From assembly GCA_964017155.1 (NCBI GenBank), contig OZ024858.1, forward strand, positions 24,490,687 to 24,554,686: a DNA stretch of 64,000 nt, read 5' to 3'. Below the pieces are notes generated by a model. The model was not told the DNA's origin. It worked only from the letters and a program-made list of their open reading frames with translations, and made no database searches. Numbering within the stretch: the stretch's first letter is position 1; each line of letters begins with the position of its first letter. Below are positions 32,901-47,900 of the stretch, piece by piece. Source of the stretch: Oasisia sp. SBJ-2009. Taxonomy: Eukaryota > Annelida > Polychaeta > Sabellida > Siboglinidae. Position numbers and translations under genes: made by a program.

Positions 32901-35900
32901 CATGATTATTTGGAGTAACACCAGCTTGTTCTTGTGTTTTTGGCTTCGTGATTATACAGTTTCTGAAGGTAAACAGAACATAGCAAGTTTGATGTAATTT
33001 TAGGTGGATAAGATAATTAATGTATTTTATTTCCACAGAAAACCTTACTCTTGTACAAATTTGGAGACAGCATGTGGGTGTGGCAAGCAATGAATATAGT
33101 GCCCAGTGGGACTTAATAGAAGTATTTACACTGATGGAAAAGTTATGTCGTACCGTACGGCTGCAGCAAATTGAATCACTCTCTAAACAATTGATTCATC
33201 CCCATATCCACATGGGAATCAGATAGGAAATTCCCAAATGTGATGTGTCTCTAAAAAGGTATTACTTATTCCTTATGTATTTCTATACATGTTTCCATAC
33301 ATAAGTAACCAGCTTTAGCATTAGAATTTTTGTGTGTGTTCCCCGTAATAATTGGCCTGTGTTTGCCGCGGCCAGGTTCAATGTGAAGTCCGCGCTGCAG
33401 ATCGTCGATCGTTTCCTCCTCATGCCCAGCATGCTCAGCAACGCTCGATTCGCCCAGAACGGCGAGCTGTTCGCCCGACTCAAACTGGTGTCGGACATCT
33501 CGGAGGACACACTACAAGGCCGTCTGATCCTCCAGAATGTATACACAGTACTCCTGGCACCCAGTGACAAGAAGAAACATCAGCATTGTGACAATAAGGT
33601 AATGGCGCAGTGTTCCTTCTTTTCTACACAACCTAATGGTGCTGTTGGTATCCACTCCTAACGGTGTTTAGAATGCTTCCCTCTCTGGCAGATCTGACGA
33701 CCGTTTTAGTAAAACTTTATCATCTTTATTTTGCCCTCTGTAAAGATTTTGCTCCTCAAAGGTGGTAAAGTGTTTTAAAACTATCAACATCGGGACACTA
33801 CACCGGGACATTGTTGCATGTGTATTTCAGAAATAGTGTCTTGAGTGAAACAACAGCCGGTATGTTTTAGAAATAGTGTCTCTATTGTGGCTTGTTTTAA
33901 TGATCGGATCTGTTAAGTGCCTTTGAGCAGTTTACGCTGAAAACAGTTTTTTCATTTTGGAAAGCTCAAATGTCCTTAAATAAAAAAAAACACATTTATG
34001 ATTGATTTTACGTGGTGCAATTACTACACTGTCTGTTCCAATGTGTGTCGCTGTCTAGATTCAGGTGCTACTTTACATTGTTGAGTGAATTGAGGCAATG
34101 TCGGATGAACAAAATTGCCTTGAGAATACAGTGTGATGCATACACTGTGATATTTCATCATTTCATATTTTCTGTATGTGGGGTTCATTGATGTAGACAT
34201 AATGTCATAATTGTTATGATGGGTAATTGTCATGAAATATAGAGCTTGAAAATATGTGAGATGACAGTAAAGAATTGGATAAGAAATTTGTTTTGCAAAA
34301 TAATTCATGTGTGACATTTACTGACTAAACGAAGTAATGATAATAATAATAATAAAACTGTTTTTCTAAAGCGTTAATTCCCGCATGGCAGATCGATGCG
34401 CTGTACAAGACAATAAATGTATTAATAAATACAACTGTAAATTATATTAATTAATATAAATCAAATCAGATTGTGGTTTAAGAATGAAAGAGGGTAGAAC
34501 CCACAGGTGACTATTGAGGTGTGAATTTTAATGTTTCCTGCTGTTCCATTGTTACAACAGTTGTTTACATTTTGCAGGTTTACGAAGCCCTGGTGGAAGA
34601 GAAGGGCAAGAACTTCATCTTCATGCGACTGTCGGCCACCTGTGTGAAAGACCTGCAGCTGAAACCCGACACAAACTTCCCAGCAGAGGTCAGCACTGTC
34701 AAATCATTTCCGTAATCGTTCAATTTTGTAAGATCACCTACGGGAAATTGGCAAAATTACCTACGATAAAACTGCTTTGTTGCAAGTAAAAGTGGTCAGT
34801 AGAAATTGTTCTTTGTTGTTTGTTAGTTTACTAAAAAGGAATACTTACGAAGATTTATGAAGTAGTTTTATTGTTGTTACGTGACACTGCTGTGTCATCC
34901 TCACAACCCAGGGCAGTTTGCCATACGGAATGAACCCTAACAGACGTGCTGTTATGTCAAGTGTAGAAGTTAGCTGAGTCAAATTAATAATTCACTTCTC
35001 CAGTTGAGACTTTGTCAGCTGTTAAAATAACGCAAATACACACCCCAATTTGAAGACGAGTGGTGGGAATCCCGATATAATGGTGCATTCCAATCACCTT
35101 ATGCAGGTAGTAAACACGAGTTGGCGAACTGGAAAGTTCACGTGCTCCTCCAATTTAATGGTGAGGTGATTGGAACGCAGCATAACGACCCGTTCACATC
35201 GTAAATATTGCATGTAACACGAGCCGCGGTTGGCTGAAATGTGTATATTTTGGTCACCTGACCTATGACACCCATAGATGAGGTGAGTGATTTCATTGGC
35301 TGAGATTAAAGCTAAGAGTTTTGCAAAGTGACCAGCCAGGGGTACTGCTGACTGGTACGGATGTAACCGGCAGCAGCGCCCCCTGGATGTACCGTATAGA
35401 AGGTTGAAGAACCCGATTCCGACACCGCAAGCTTCTATGTGTCTTTGTAGAGAAGTTTATCAGCATTCTTAGTCCAGATCCATCTGTGGATGTGTTTTAA
35501 GAACCGTTCATTTGTCACTGACAGGTTCAGTTTCAACTCAACCGTCTTCCCTTGTGTGAGATGCATTTGGCGATCGATCGACTGCGATGTCTTCCCCTTC
35601 TCTTCCCTTCAGCTGACTTTCCTCCTGACACTACCTGGAACAGGTGGGTCTTTCCCTTCCTTTCTCCAATTTCCCTCATGACACTATCTAGAACAGGTGA
35701 GTCCTTCCCTTCCGTGTTAGGAATTGTCACATGACATCACTTCAAGGAAAGGCATATGTGATTGGGAAATTGTAACTCTGATCTGTATCGATTGTTTGTT
35801 CCAAACGTTGACATTCTTTCATGTGACTATATCAGTTCATATCTGCTGTAAAGTTCCTGTCAAATTCACAGTAAGGAAGGGACGAATATTCAATACGTAT

Positions 35901-38900
35901 TTGAAAATTCAAATATTTGAGCCTTTTTCCACTATTCAGTTTGATTAAAAATTCGAAAAATTCGCAGCTGTATAAACAAATATTTATTGAATTTTTCCCT
36001 TCATGTCCTCTGCTGCAAAATTGGTCCCGGGTGATCTTTTACTTTCTGACTTAACTATGAAAATTATAACATACAAACACCAAATTAAACCTCACATATA
36101 CACACACTAGGTTACAAAATAAAATCACTAACATTACTATAAAAAATTATACAAAATAAACTCGCGCGAATCTCGCTGACAACTTCGTGTCATCGCCATC
36201 AGTGGCAGCTACACATAGCTATGATACCGTAATATTGGTATTGTGTCAAGTGGTGTTTTGTTAGCAGTGTCTGGTTAAGGTTAGGGTTTGGGGTAAATTT
36301 TGGATTAATTAAAGTTAGCTTAGTTAGGGTTGTGGTTACTTTAAGATTATATTAAAATAGGAATTTCTGAAGGTTATTTATGTTGCTACGCCTACAATAA
36401 ATTACCTGTGTTATGGTAACCGCTGAGCTCTGCGGAGCGGTGATAGTGTTGCGTAAGTTTTTGTTTTATTTTATACTTTACAGGAATTGAAAAGATGTTA
36501 TTTTGTAACCTATTGTATGTATATGCACATAAGTTATGTGGGGAAAAGTTTGACGGCTGTAAGAATCGTTTTCATGGTTAAGTCAGAAAGTAAACAAAAA
36601 GATCGATGGCGGCGATGCATATGGCCATGTGGATGACTCTGGCTTGGACTTATGTCCATGTACACGGGATGTCGCCGCATTCTGGCAAGACATCTCGACA
36701 CTGTTCAATATTCTAATCGAATTCGATGCCACTGAATATTTGTATTTGATATTCGATTTGTATTCGAAATTTTGCGGATACTTGATATTCGATTTGAGTG
36801 AAATTTGAGATTCTTCCGATTCTTAATTCACTGGTGTGACTCACTTCAACCATTTATTTATAGGAACGTACCAAGTCAGCTTGACAACCGGCTGAACAAG
36901 AAGCAAAAAGAGGCTGTGGTCGCCATGACGACGCCAGCCTCCGGTAGCGTGCCCCCCATCTTGATCGTAGGCCCGTACGGCACAGGAAAGACCTTCACAC
37001 TGGCACAGGCGGCCATTGAGATCATCAAGATGGAGAACACGCGAGTGCTCATCTGTACTCACTCAAACAGGTCAGTGAACTCTTTACTGCAGAAACCAAC
37101 CCCTCCTATGCACAGACCGTCCAAAACCACCCAACCCCTCCTATGCACAGACCGTCCAAAACCACCCAACCCCTCCTATGCACAGACCGTCCAAAACCAC
37201 CCAACCCCTCCTATGCACAGACAGTCCAAAACCGCCCAACTCCTCCTATGCACAGACCGTCCAAAACCACCCAACCCCTCCTATGCACAGACCGTCCAAA
37301 AATGCCCAACCCCTCCTATGCGCAGACCGTCCAAAACTGCCCAAACCCTCCTGTGCGCAGACCGTTCAAAACCGCTCAACCCCTCCTATGTACAGACCGT
37401 TCAAAACCGCTGAAACCTCTCCTATGTACGGACCGTTCAAAACCACCCAACCCCTCCTATGCACAGACCGTTCAAAACCACCCAACCCCTCCTATGCACA
37501 GACCGTCCAAAACCACCCAACCCCTCCTATGTACGGACCGTTCAAAACCACCCAACCCCTCCTATGCACAGACCGTTCAAAACCACCCAACCCCTCCTAT
37601 GCACAGACCGTTCAAAACCACCCAACCCCTCCTATGCACAGACCGTCCAAAACCACCCAACCCCCCATGCGCAGACCGTCCAAAACCACCCAACCCCCCC
37701 ATGCACAGACCATCCAAAACCACACAATAAACCCACAGTTCGTAGGCCTTTTGTTTACTGTGATCAGATCCTTCTTTTATATCAGCCAGCTCAAGCTGCT
37801 GATCTAAGCTCTATGTAGGTCAGAGAAACATGTGCTGTCGCCATCTAGTGAAATTTTGTTGAATAATGTTGACAGTGATCACAGAGACCTGATTATTGTC
37901 AAACTACGTTGTCTGTGCGACTTTTCGTTGTTGAAATACGAAGAAGATGACCTGTCGGCGGCTTGTTCATTTCGCCGATATGCAGCCATCTTTTTGATCA
38001 GATCACCATCCATATCTCATTTAGTTTATTTATATTAGGGTATTTTATTTGTATGGTCACATTGCTACTGATAAGGGAGCACCTTTTTTTCGATATCGGG
38101 TGTTGATTTTACGTGGGAAAAGAATATTCCATTTGGCAATATGATCGGTAAACGGTAGCCATTTTGAAAATGTTAGCATGATTTTTTTTGTTCATTCACG
38201 TTACAGAAGCAATTATAACATGAAAATGAACCATTAAAATTGGATAAATGTTTTACTAAGATAAAACTAACATATATGGCTACATTAGTTTCACAGGATC
38301 ACTATGGTAGGTTGTGGTATTTTTAAATTATAGCAAAATTAAATTGCTAATTTATTTTGTCATCATAATTTTTTAAGTTTGCTTCAAGATCTGAAATGTA
38401 ATTGATTACAACACAGAAATTTAGTAGCACATTTTATTCACAGAACTAAACTGTGTAGAATGCAATTTGTTTAATAAATTTTCATGCATCGGTTGTTGAG
38501 ATATCCAAATTTTAATGCAAGCAAAATGCAGTGTAATTCATGGTTGGCTGCCATCTTAAAATTGTCCTCTCTTAGTCGGGTGTAAAACAAGAAAGCTGTC
38601 GACCCAGTAACGAGTTAAATACAATTTTTTTGCAGCAACATGAACAACATACAAGAGTCGCTTAGGCAACATCACGAACAAGGACGACCTGGGATAATTA
38701 GATTAGAGCTTTTTAAAAAATGTCCCACTGCAGGTTCACCAAGGATACTGTTTCTGTGACACTGGCAAAAGTGGCCCAGTGGCACATCCCATGGCTGACA
38801 GTTTATGCTGAGATTACTGTCAGCGAGTGAGATTAATTTTAAAGAGGACACTGAAACTTATGAGCTGGTTGGGTTTAATAGTGAAATGATCACCTGATAA

Positions 38901-41900
38901 AAATATAAATTATAACGGTAGTTATCAACAGTTGCTATAAATAGATCACTGATCTTGTCGACAGTGCGGCTGACCTCTACATCAAGGACTACTTCCATCC
39001 GTACGTCGAGGCCGGCCACAAGGAGGTGACACCACTGCGCATCTTCTACCACCACCGGTGGGTGCAGACCGTACACCCAACAGTGCTCCAGTATGCCATG
39101 CTCGGCATCAGCGAACAAGGGCGGTTCTTCCGGCGACCGACAAAAGAAGACGTCGAGAAACACAGGATCATTGTTGCGACTCTGAGCACATCTCGCGATC
39201 TCTACAATCTCCAACTGGGACCAGGTGAGGCATTGGGCAAAGAGCCGTTTGTTAAAAAAATTCACATAATTTCCTGGACTATATATTTATTATCATTACA
39301 TATTTAATGTTTACCGTCATGTAACGTATTTTTTATTGACTATTTTGCAATTTATTTGAATTCATTTATATGTAACCATGCACATAAAAAGTGTGCATAT
39401 TTATGCGTTTACAACACCTCTAAATTTATTGATTTATTTCATGCAGTTTTATTGACTAATATAAAAAAAATAATACCAGTGTTTGATATATGTATACGGA
39501 TTTTATTTTTTGGCAATAATTGGACTGTGGCTGAATGGTTCACAAAATCGCCGAGACATGATCTCGGTAAAATCGGGCAAATGCCACATGATGTCGGAGT
39601 TCAACTAGATGAATGCACTTCAACATCATTCCAAATAAACTCACTTAATTCGGAAACGATCAACGGTCAATTTTTCACAACATGGCAACAGTACGTTTTC
39701 ATGCCCTACATAATGCTTGGATCAGCAGTTTGAGCTGGGTGGTTAATGTAAAAGAAGGATCTAATCATGGTAGACAAAATGCTCACGAACTGTGAGTTTA
39801 CTGAGTGGTTTTGCATAGTCTGCAGGTATGAGTGGTTGGGCGGTTTTGGACACTCTGCACAGTAAAGAGTTAAAGTTAAATAATATTAATGTTAAACTTT
39901 AATATTTCAGATTAAAAGACTTATTTAATTCCTGCAGGTGGCCAAGAAAATTCTTCTGTAGCATATTGTTCCTATAAAAATTGTTGTCATAAAAAACATG
40001 AATGATGTGTCATTTTAATGCTAAAAGAATGCTTTATTATAATAAAATTATAACATCTATAAACCAAACAAAAATCAAGGGGATATATCTATCTGAAATT
40101 GAACTAATAAATATACAAATATTTCATCCTGCTGCCAGATAATGATGGCGTGGATGAATATACTTCACTGTTTAGACAAATGTAGTGTCATATATTAGCC
40201 GCCAAATAAAACAAAAATGAAACAAATCCAGTGAGAACTGTTATTTGTAAAAAACAATTCTGACTTTAAAATGTGCCGATTGCATCCATGCTCATTACTG
40301 TTGTAACCAGCTGGAGAAATGTTGCATTGCTAATTTGTTGTATTTCCACACCAAAAAATCCACGAAGGTAAATCTAACTATATGAATTTGTTTGTGAATA
40401 CTGTCATTCCCTCTGTCAAACATTTTGTTAGAATATCGATGCAGAAACTTGAGATAATCCAAAGGAAAGTTACAAAGTATCAACTGTTGTTTATCGCTCC
40501 GCCATTTTATCTCCAACTTTGGTTTCACATGGTTGATGGCATTACATTTCAAACCACAGTTCTGATTGGCTGAACCGACTGAACCCACATGACTTATTTT
40601 TGGCAGATTTTTGATACTGCATGTGTAGGGATGTAGACTTTATGAATGGATGCATAAATTTATTTATCAGTTCATAGCAAACTCTCACAAATATGGGCAG
40701 CAACATCACATACTTTGTAAACTCGATTGTAAAGTAAAAATATAAACGATCTACAAAAGTCTGCCAGGTATCCAGTGATACCAAATGTTCGCGTGTCAGT
40801 CAAGTGTGATGGAAATGATAATTGTTACAATAGAGGCAGGTGCCGTTGGGCTCTTTTCTTTCTTTCTCTTTCTCCCAGATACTGGACGGGGCCCTTTGCA
40901 GGGCGTTTAAAGTCCAACGAGAATTTGTGAGTCCACTACAGGTTACACATTTACCCCCTGTGTGGGATCTTTTACTTCCCCTGGCATAGACACCAGATAG
41001 AAGGGACCACCGGCTTTTAGTGTCTCTTCCGAAAGACACAGGCAAATGTGGGGTGAACGAAACTGCTTAAGTTTCAAAACGGCGGTAGGTTGGATTGAAC
41101 CACCGTCCCCTCGATTGATAGTCCGGCGCTCTACCACTTGACCACCGCTCCCCACTGATTTTTTTCAGCCCTAGTCACCTGCAGGGGTAATACTAGATTA
41201 GGTGCGTTATAACTGATGTTGACTTGTGTGTGCAGGTTACTTCACACACATCCTGTTGGACGAGGCTGCCCAGGCGATGGAGGTCGAGACCATCATGCCT
41301 CTCGCTCTTGCCCACTCAAACACCCGGGTCATCCTCGCCGGCGACCACATGCAGGTAGGCCAGCACCTCATAGGTTTAAAATAAGACTCCTTGAAGGTAG
41401 ATGTTATATTGTTGTTTGTATTATGGGATGGTGATGCACAGTAGAGGGTCAAACTGATGAGGCTGGCTCAGTTTCATTTGCCACTGTTTTGGAACTTGGA
41501 GAATGTTACTTTGTAAGAAATTAACTTTTTTTTGGAGGAATTTATTTTAAACATACAGCATTTTGACCCATCATCTATATATAGGTCTAGTGTTGTATGT
41601 TTCAAAAGATATACTCCAAAGTATGTTCAAGACTTTTATTCATAAAGTAGTACTAGACATATATTGAGTAGTAGTTTTGATAAAGGTGTGTTAGTTAACA
41701 CATTTTGTAAGCAGATTAGTGTAGTGGGTGATAATAGGGTAATCTAGCATTCGACAAGTTTGTAAGCAAGATTTAGCAAATCTGATTATTTGATAGACTA
41801 TGAAGAAGCTGTCTGAGAACCTGCTTCGATCTATGGACAGTGGAACAGGTTGCAACTATTTAAACTAGATTCGCAGGTTGGATTCACAGAGAGGCACAGA

Positions 41901-44900
41901 TAAAGACAGCAAAAGGAAATCAGCAAAGAAGAGTCTGGAAATCTCTACTAAATTTGGTTATAAATGTGTTGGGTTAAATGCAAGGAGCATAGTAAACATA
42001 AGAAAAGAACTAAACATTATGGTAGATATTGACCCTCACATAATAAGTATAACTGAATCTTGGGCCACCACCGAAATATCAGATGCCAAATTAAGAATGA
42101 CAGGATATGTAATATTTAGGAAAGGCAGAAGGGGAGGTAGAGTTATTTGATATATTAGCAGATTATCAGCTGATTGTGTAGATGCTAGTAGTGTTAATAT
42201 GTTTAAAAATAAAATTGACATATACCTAAGATGAGCAGGGTACATTTAGGTAGATAGGTTGGACTCTCGATAAGCCAAAGGGCTTCCTTGTCCACCTGCC
42301 ATCTAGAGTTGATTCTCTAAGTGGCAATCTTGTTAAATCTTCTTAAGTGAATTTCTTACACCATAATCCATACCCAGGAGCCATGAACATATATTCCATG
42401 GTGAAAAATGTTGTTCATGTCACACTAACTATGTCGTTTTGGAAGATGGTCAATGCTGTTGTTCCCTTCCATCTGGTGTATGAGCCAGGAAAAGTTCAAA
42501 ATTTCCCACATGTGGTAAATGTGTAATCTGTTGTTGACTGATAGAGTGGTAGTGTCTATCTTAGACTGGGTCAAACGTACAGTGTCAGTTTTATCTGAGC
42601 CGGGTGTGAGATGGAAACTTGAGATGCCAAACAGGTGGTGTGATGTATGCCAAAATATTAATAATAATTCAACATGATTGCTCACCAAAATTGCAAGAAT
42701 GTCTTTGGCGTAACGAGAGTACATACATTTTTCGCTGACATATAACACATATCGACACCAGTATACAAATATACAGATAGTGTCCAGGTCTTTATGCAGG
42801 ATAAAATTATTACCAGTCACACATATTTTTTATACCCGGATGTTAACTGTTAAGCTGGTTTACAAACTTTCAAATGTGCTTGATGACCTGAAATGGGCTA
42901 CAAACACACATGTGACACCGTTTACACTCACTCTTTCAAGGCATAACTAACAATATCTATGGTTTTGGGAGACTTTTTTTGCTCATTCAATTTGTTACCT
43001 GTCCACCCATATTTCTACCTGTCCATATTCGTTTTTACCCATCCAAATGAAGGGTGGACGGGTCTCTACATAAAGCTATGAGATAGACTGGGATTATGAA
43101 CCGTATTCACTGCAGCTAAATTGCTAACAACACCCAGCTGACTTCCAGCTGAGTCCGGAAGTGCATTCCGACTTCACGCGCGATCGCAACCTGCACGTGT
43201 CATTCCTCGAGCGTCTGTACGACGCGTACAACACGCAGCACCCGTGTCGCATCCTGCTGTGCGAGAACTACCGCTCGCACGAGGCCATCGTCGACTTCAC
43301 TTCGGAGCTCTTCTATGACAGTCGACTCATCGCCAGTGGCAACCAGCCGCGACATCACACGTTCTACCCGTTGACGTTCTTCACGGCTCGCGGCGAGGAC
43401 GTACAGCACCAGAACAGCACCACCTTCTACAACAACTCTGAGGTCTGTGGCTTACTGTTTAATTTGTATTGTGTCTGTCACTGTTAACCCTTTACATCTA
43501 GAACGATCGACAGCAGCTGGGCGCCAATTTCTTTGAGCGGCTGTAAACAGCGAAAAACTTTCTAATTTTGAGAGTACCTGCTCTCAATGTTCTTTCATCC
43601 CGTCCTCTATCCGTCTCCTGAGGGAATGATTCCCTCTCTCTCCCAATGCATATCTGGCTGCTCTTATTGCTTGCATTAGATTCCCGTAGATATGTGATGA
43701 TTAACAGCTTTTGTTATGTATTTACTTTTTACTTTTTTGTGATATGTAAATTGTATTTCCTAAAATAATTACCTATTGTATTTTTAATCATATATCATTC
43801 TTAGAATTTGTTTTTACTGTACTGTCTTGTACAACGTACTTTATTAATACTTTTATCGCTTGAACGTCACAAGAGAATTCCCACATGTGGGACAAATTAA
43901 GGTATTTTGAGCTGATTGAAGTGACGCCATCTTACATATGTAAATTGTGTCACTGGGTTCATTAGTACGTGTGGTGTATGGTAGAGGTATTTTTCACATG
44001 ACTTTGTATTACACTTTTTTGTGAATGCAGTTGGAAAATATCAACTCACTCGGATATCTTTAAGATAGCCACAACTTGCAATATTAGGAAACAAAGTACA
44101 AAAAGTTACATGCAAAAAATTAATATGTTTGTGATTTTATTTGCACACTGCAATTGACATCGGTTTTTACGTTTAAATAATTGATTGGCCTTTGGTGGAC
44201 ACGAGAGTTGAGTGTGTTTGTTTGTGCAGGTGTACGAGGTGGTAGAGAGGGTGGCCGAACTGCGCAAAGTCTGGCCCGAGTCATGGGGCACCCTGGAAGA
44301 CCACAACATTGGGGTCGTTGCTCCGTATGCTGACCAGGTGGGTCGTCGCTGAATAACCCCCAAACAGAGGCGGGTCGGTGAACTCTGGGTCAAGAAATGC
44401 AATCCTAGTACTCCTAAACACAGTATCTTGCCCGACATGACATGTGTTTGAAGTGGTGTATTTGTATCTATGTAGTGGACACAAAAAGTGTGGCTGTTGT
44501 CTTGTCTTTGAAACATAAAAAGGACACAACTTGGAACTGACCATTAATAAAATGTGATGTGCGCTCTGAAATTTCAGTTGTACATGTCGAAGTTAATTTT
44601 AACATTGACATAGAGATATTGCAAGAAAACACTTTGGAAAAGTTAGATGTTATCATATTTTTCACTAAATTCAATGTAAGTTGTTGTTTACTGATTACAG
44701 TTATCCAAATACAGTGTATGTAACCCCTGTCTATAAATTGTAGTGTAATGATTGTGAGTTTGTAAAGTTTTGTTTGGGTAATAATATAAGTTAAGGTAGC
44801 ACAATTCCAACTGCTGAGAATGACAACACTGTAGTTGATTACATTTTGTTTCACCAGGTGGCACACATACGATCGGAAATGCGCAAGCGGAAGATGTACA

Positions 44901-47900
44901 GTGTATCGGTAGAGAGAGTTCTCAATGTCCAGGGTAAGTTACCCTATTCCGTATGAATTCATTGTCCTTGATGTTTCCAAGTTGATGTCCATTTTCCTTG
45001 CGCTATCTCAAATTGGTATCTAGTGGAGGAATTACACAGTTACAGCTAAATTTCCTGGCAAAACTATGTAAAATACATGGATATATGAAGCAGCTAAGTA
45101 TCATTAGTAGGTAAGTAATATTCATGAAGTAGTTAAAAACATATACTAAGGAACATTTGTTGTTATAATAATAAATATTGCCAGTTAAAGTATTTAACAA
45201 CAACTTATTCCTATGTTTTGGCTGAGCAATAATTGACAGTTTTCATTGTCATCATCATTAGTGTTTTTCTGTAGATCGGTGAAGTGCGTGAACCAAGTCT
45301 CTAGGTTCCTATTGTAAAATGTGTGTTGAACACAGTTAATTTGTTTAAGATTACAAAAAGATAATTATTGACAAATGCATATTCAAATACACCCAGACAT
45401 AGCATATTGTGTTACGCATATTTAATAAAAAAATATGTTAGTATTGTTATATATATTTAGCACCCACATGTGTAGAATTCATTTATATAATTAATGTAAG
45501 CACAACTGCAGTGTTAGGAAACAGCGTAAAAAAGTTACATGTCTATATGTTTTGTGTATATGCTGGGAGGACTTGGGGCATGTTTAATTAAACACCATGG
45601 GAGCTAAAGGGTTAAGTTAGAACTTGTGTCGCGCTTACAGGGAAGCAGTTCCGTGCGATATTCCTGAGCACGGTGCGTACCCGCCACACCTGTAGTCCAG
45701 ACAGTTCACACGAAGACTTCATGGACTACGGCTTCCTGTCCAACGTGAAGCTACTCAACACCGCCATCACCCGCGGACAGTCCCTGGTGGCAGTTGTTGG
45801 CGATCCCGTCGCACTCTGCTCGGTCGGAAAGTGTCGGTAGGTTTGATACTGCTGTTGCTGCAGCTCTTAAGACTAAGCTCAACCTTGCCAAGCGTGCTTT
45901 TTACATAACTACACAAAAAATCTGGAATCGCGTCCCGATCAGTGTAAAATCATCTTAGACTACAGCCACCTGTCTAATAAAACTCAGGATTTGGTTGTTT
46001 GAAATTGTGTTTGCATGCTAAGCCTTCAGTGTCCCCAGCTCTAATGATGACTTGTGCACATCCTTGCTCATCATGATACCTAATTATTCATATACAAGGG
46101 CTGTATGTTGCTGCTCTTAGCTCGGATGTAGAAGTTCATTTTTATTATTGTTATTATTACACGATATTGATTGACACCGTTTAGAAGTAGTCCCACCAGT
46201 TAAAACAATGTGAAACATTTCGGATTGATGACGTGATGGAGTACTTGTGATTTGATTGTAAAAGTCAACACCACAGCTGGTACCTCAGTTCATTACATTG
46301 GCAGAATTAATCTTTCATTACACAAATCAATTCTACTGTAGATAGAGATGGATTCATATTTATTCCATCTTTTTAACGTACAGCATTTTGAACTCCCAAG
46401 GAATGTGTTATGTAAAAATGAATGTATATATCGCCCCACTGATGGGGTAGTTAACACAAACCTTGTCAAGGACAATGATCCGAGGACGTGATTGAGCGTA
46501 GAAAGACACAGGTAGACCTTGGCAGTTACTATTGTGTTCCTGAGTTAACATATTAATATGTGGATTGTTCTTGCCTCGTTTCATGTTTCACCATGGTGAC
46601 CTTTGACCTACTTCCAGGAAACTGTGGGAGCGGTTCATAGAGATCTGCTCGCAGCAGGGCAGTCTGTACGGCACCACGTGGTCGGACCTGAGGATGCAGT
46701 TGGACGACGTCGAACTGAAGAAGACGTACATCCTCAACCCGCTGGCCCCGGAGTTCGTGCCGACCAGGCGCCGACCTTCCCCGCCCTCCCCTAGCATCTC
46801 GTCCCTCACGCTAGAGCCGCCCCTGATGATGGAGCCGCCCCCACCGGCGCCACAACAACCACCACCGCCGGCACCACCACCGTCACAGACAGTGCCCCCC
46901 TGGCTGACGGGGCCGAGACTGAAGGCCCCCTTGCCACCGGGGGCGAACCCCCAAACGACACAGATGGCTGTGCAGAACGTAAGTTGATTGTCATTGATTT
47001 ACGCATTTTTGGAGTATGGCTGGACTTGATGCTTTTGGTCCTCAGTTTTCGTGAAATGTTTTCCCCCACTACTAGTGCATTGCTGTCTTTAAATAAACTA
47101 AAAATAAGCTACTATGTTTCAGACAAAGTTTTCGTTTAATTTTTTCCTCCACTACTAGTGCATTGCTGTCTTTAAATAAACTAAAAATAAGCTACTATGT
47201 TTCAGACAAAGTTTTCGTTTAATTTTTCCCTCCACTACTAGTGCATTGCTGTCTTTAAATAAACTAAAAATAAGCTACTATGTTTCAGACAAAGTTTTCA
47301 TTTAATTTTTCCCTCCACTATTAGTGCATTGCTGTCTTTAAATAAACTAATAATAAGCTACTATGTTTCAGACAAAGTTTTCGTTTAATTTCCCCCCCAC
47401 CACTATTAGTGCTTTGCTGTCTTTAAAGGACAAAAAAAGGCTACGGCTTCGTGTCATACACCTAATAGAGTTTATACAAAGTAACAATTTCCACATATAC
47501 TCAATTTTTTAACGTCAGCGGTTTACACAGACTGACTTTAAAGTCTAAAATTCTAACGAAATCCACGATGGTCTAGACGCCGCCATCGGTGAAGGGTTAA
47601 TTTGGCTTGGCCATTCAGCGCACGGCATTCTATATCTCGGTCAGCTTCCGGCGACGCTGTTAAGGGTCAACAACTTCGAGTCTTCGACAGTTCGTTCAGT
47701 TGGCGTGACATCTAGCAGCTGCTTATAGACGTATATCTAAATCTGTGGTTAAATCTATGGTAAACTTTAGTAATTATGCCTTCGTGTTCGGCATACGGTT
47801 GCAATAATAGTTGAAACAACCGGTAGTATTGAAGCAATGGATTCACGTTGGTGATTTGCGGGCGTACTGTTTGGCACTTTGCTCGGTCCATTTTGAGGAG

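Noticed and set aside
37093..37727. Regular 35-bp repeats as a CRISPR array
   Set aside because: The units are directly tandem with no unique spacers, and the context is an animal intron.
36805..37818. Overlapping 120-210 residue open frames rich in Pro/Thr/Cys
   Set aside because: They arise from a stop-free 35-bp minisatellite. Only 36864-37070 is a real exon.
39356..39733. 125-residue open frame downstream of HELZ exon 15
   Set aside because: It lies in the intron after a good donor, has AT-rich composition and shows no match or splice logic.
41085..41153. tRNA-like sequence (A and B boxes) on the minus strand
   Set aside because: It is the head of a SINE with a shared body and tail, has no proper cloverleaf, and recurs at 28720-28793.
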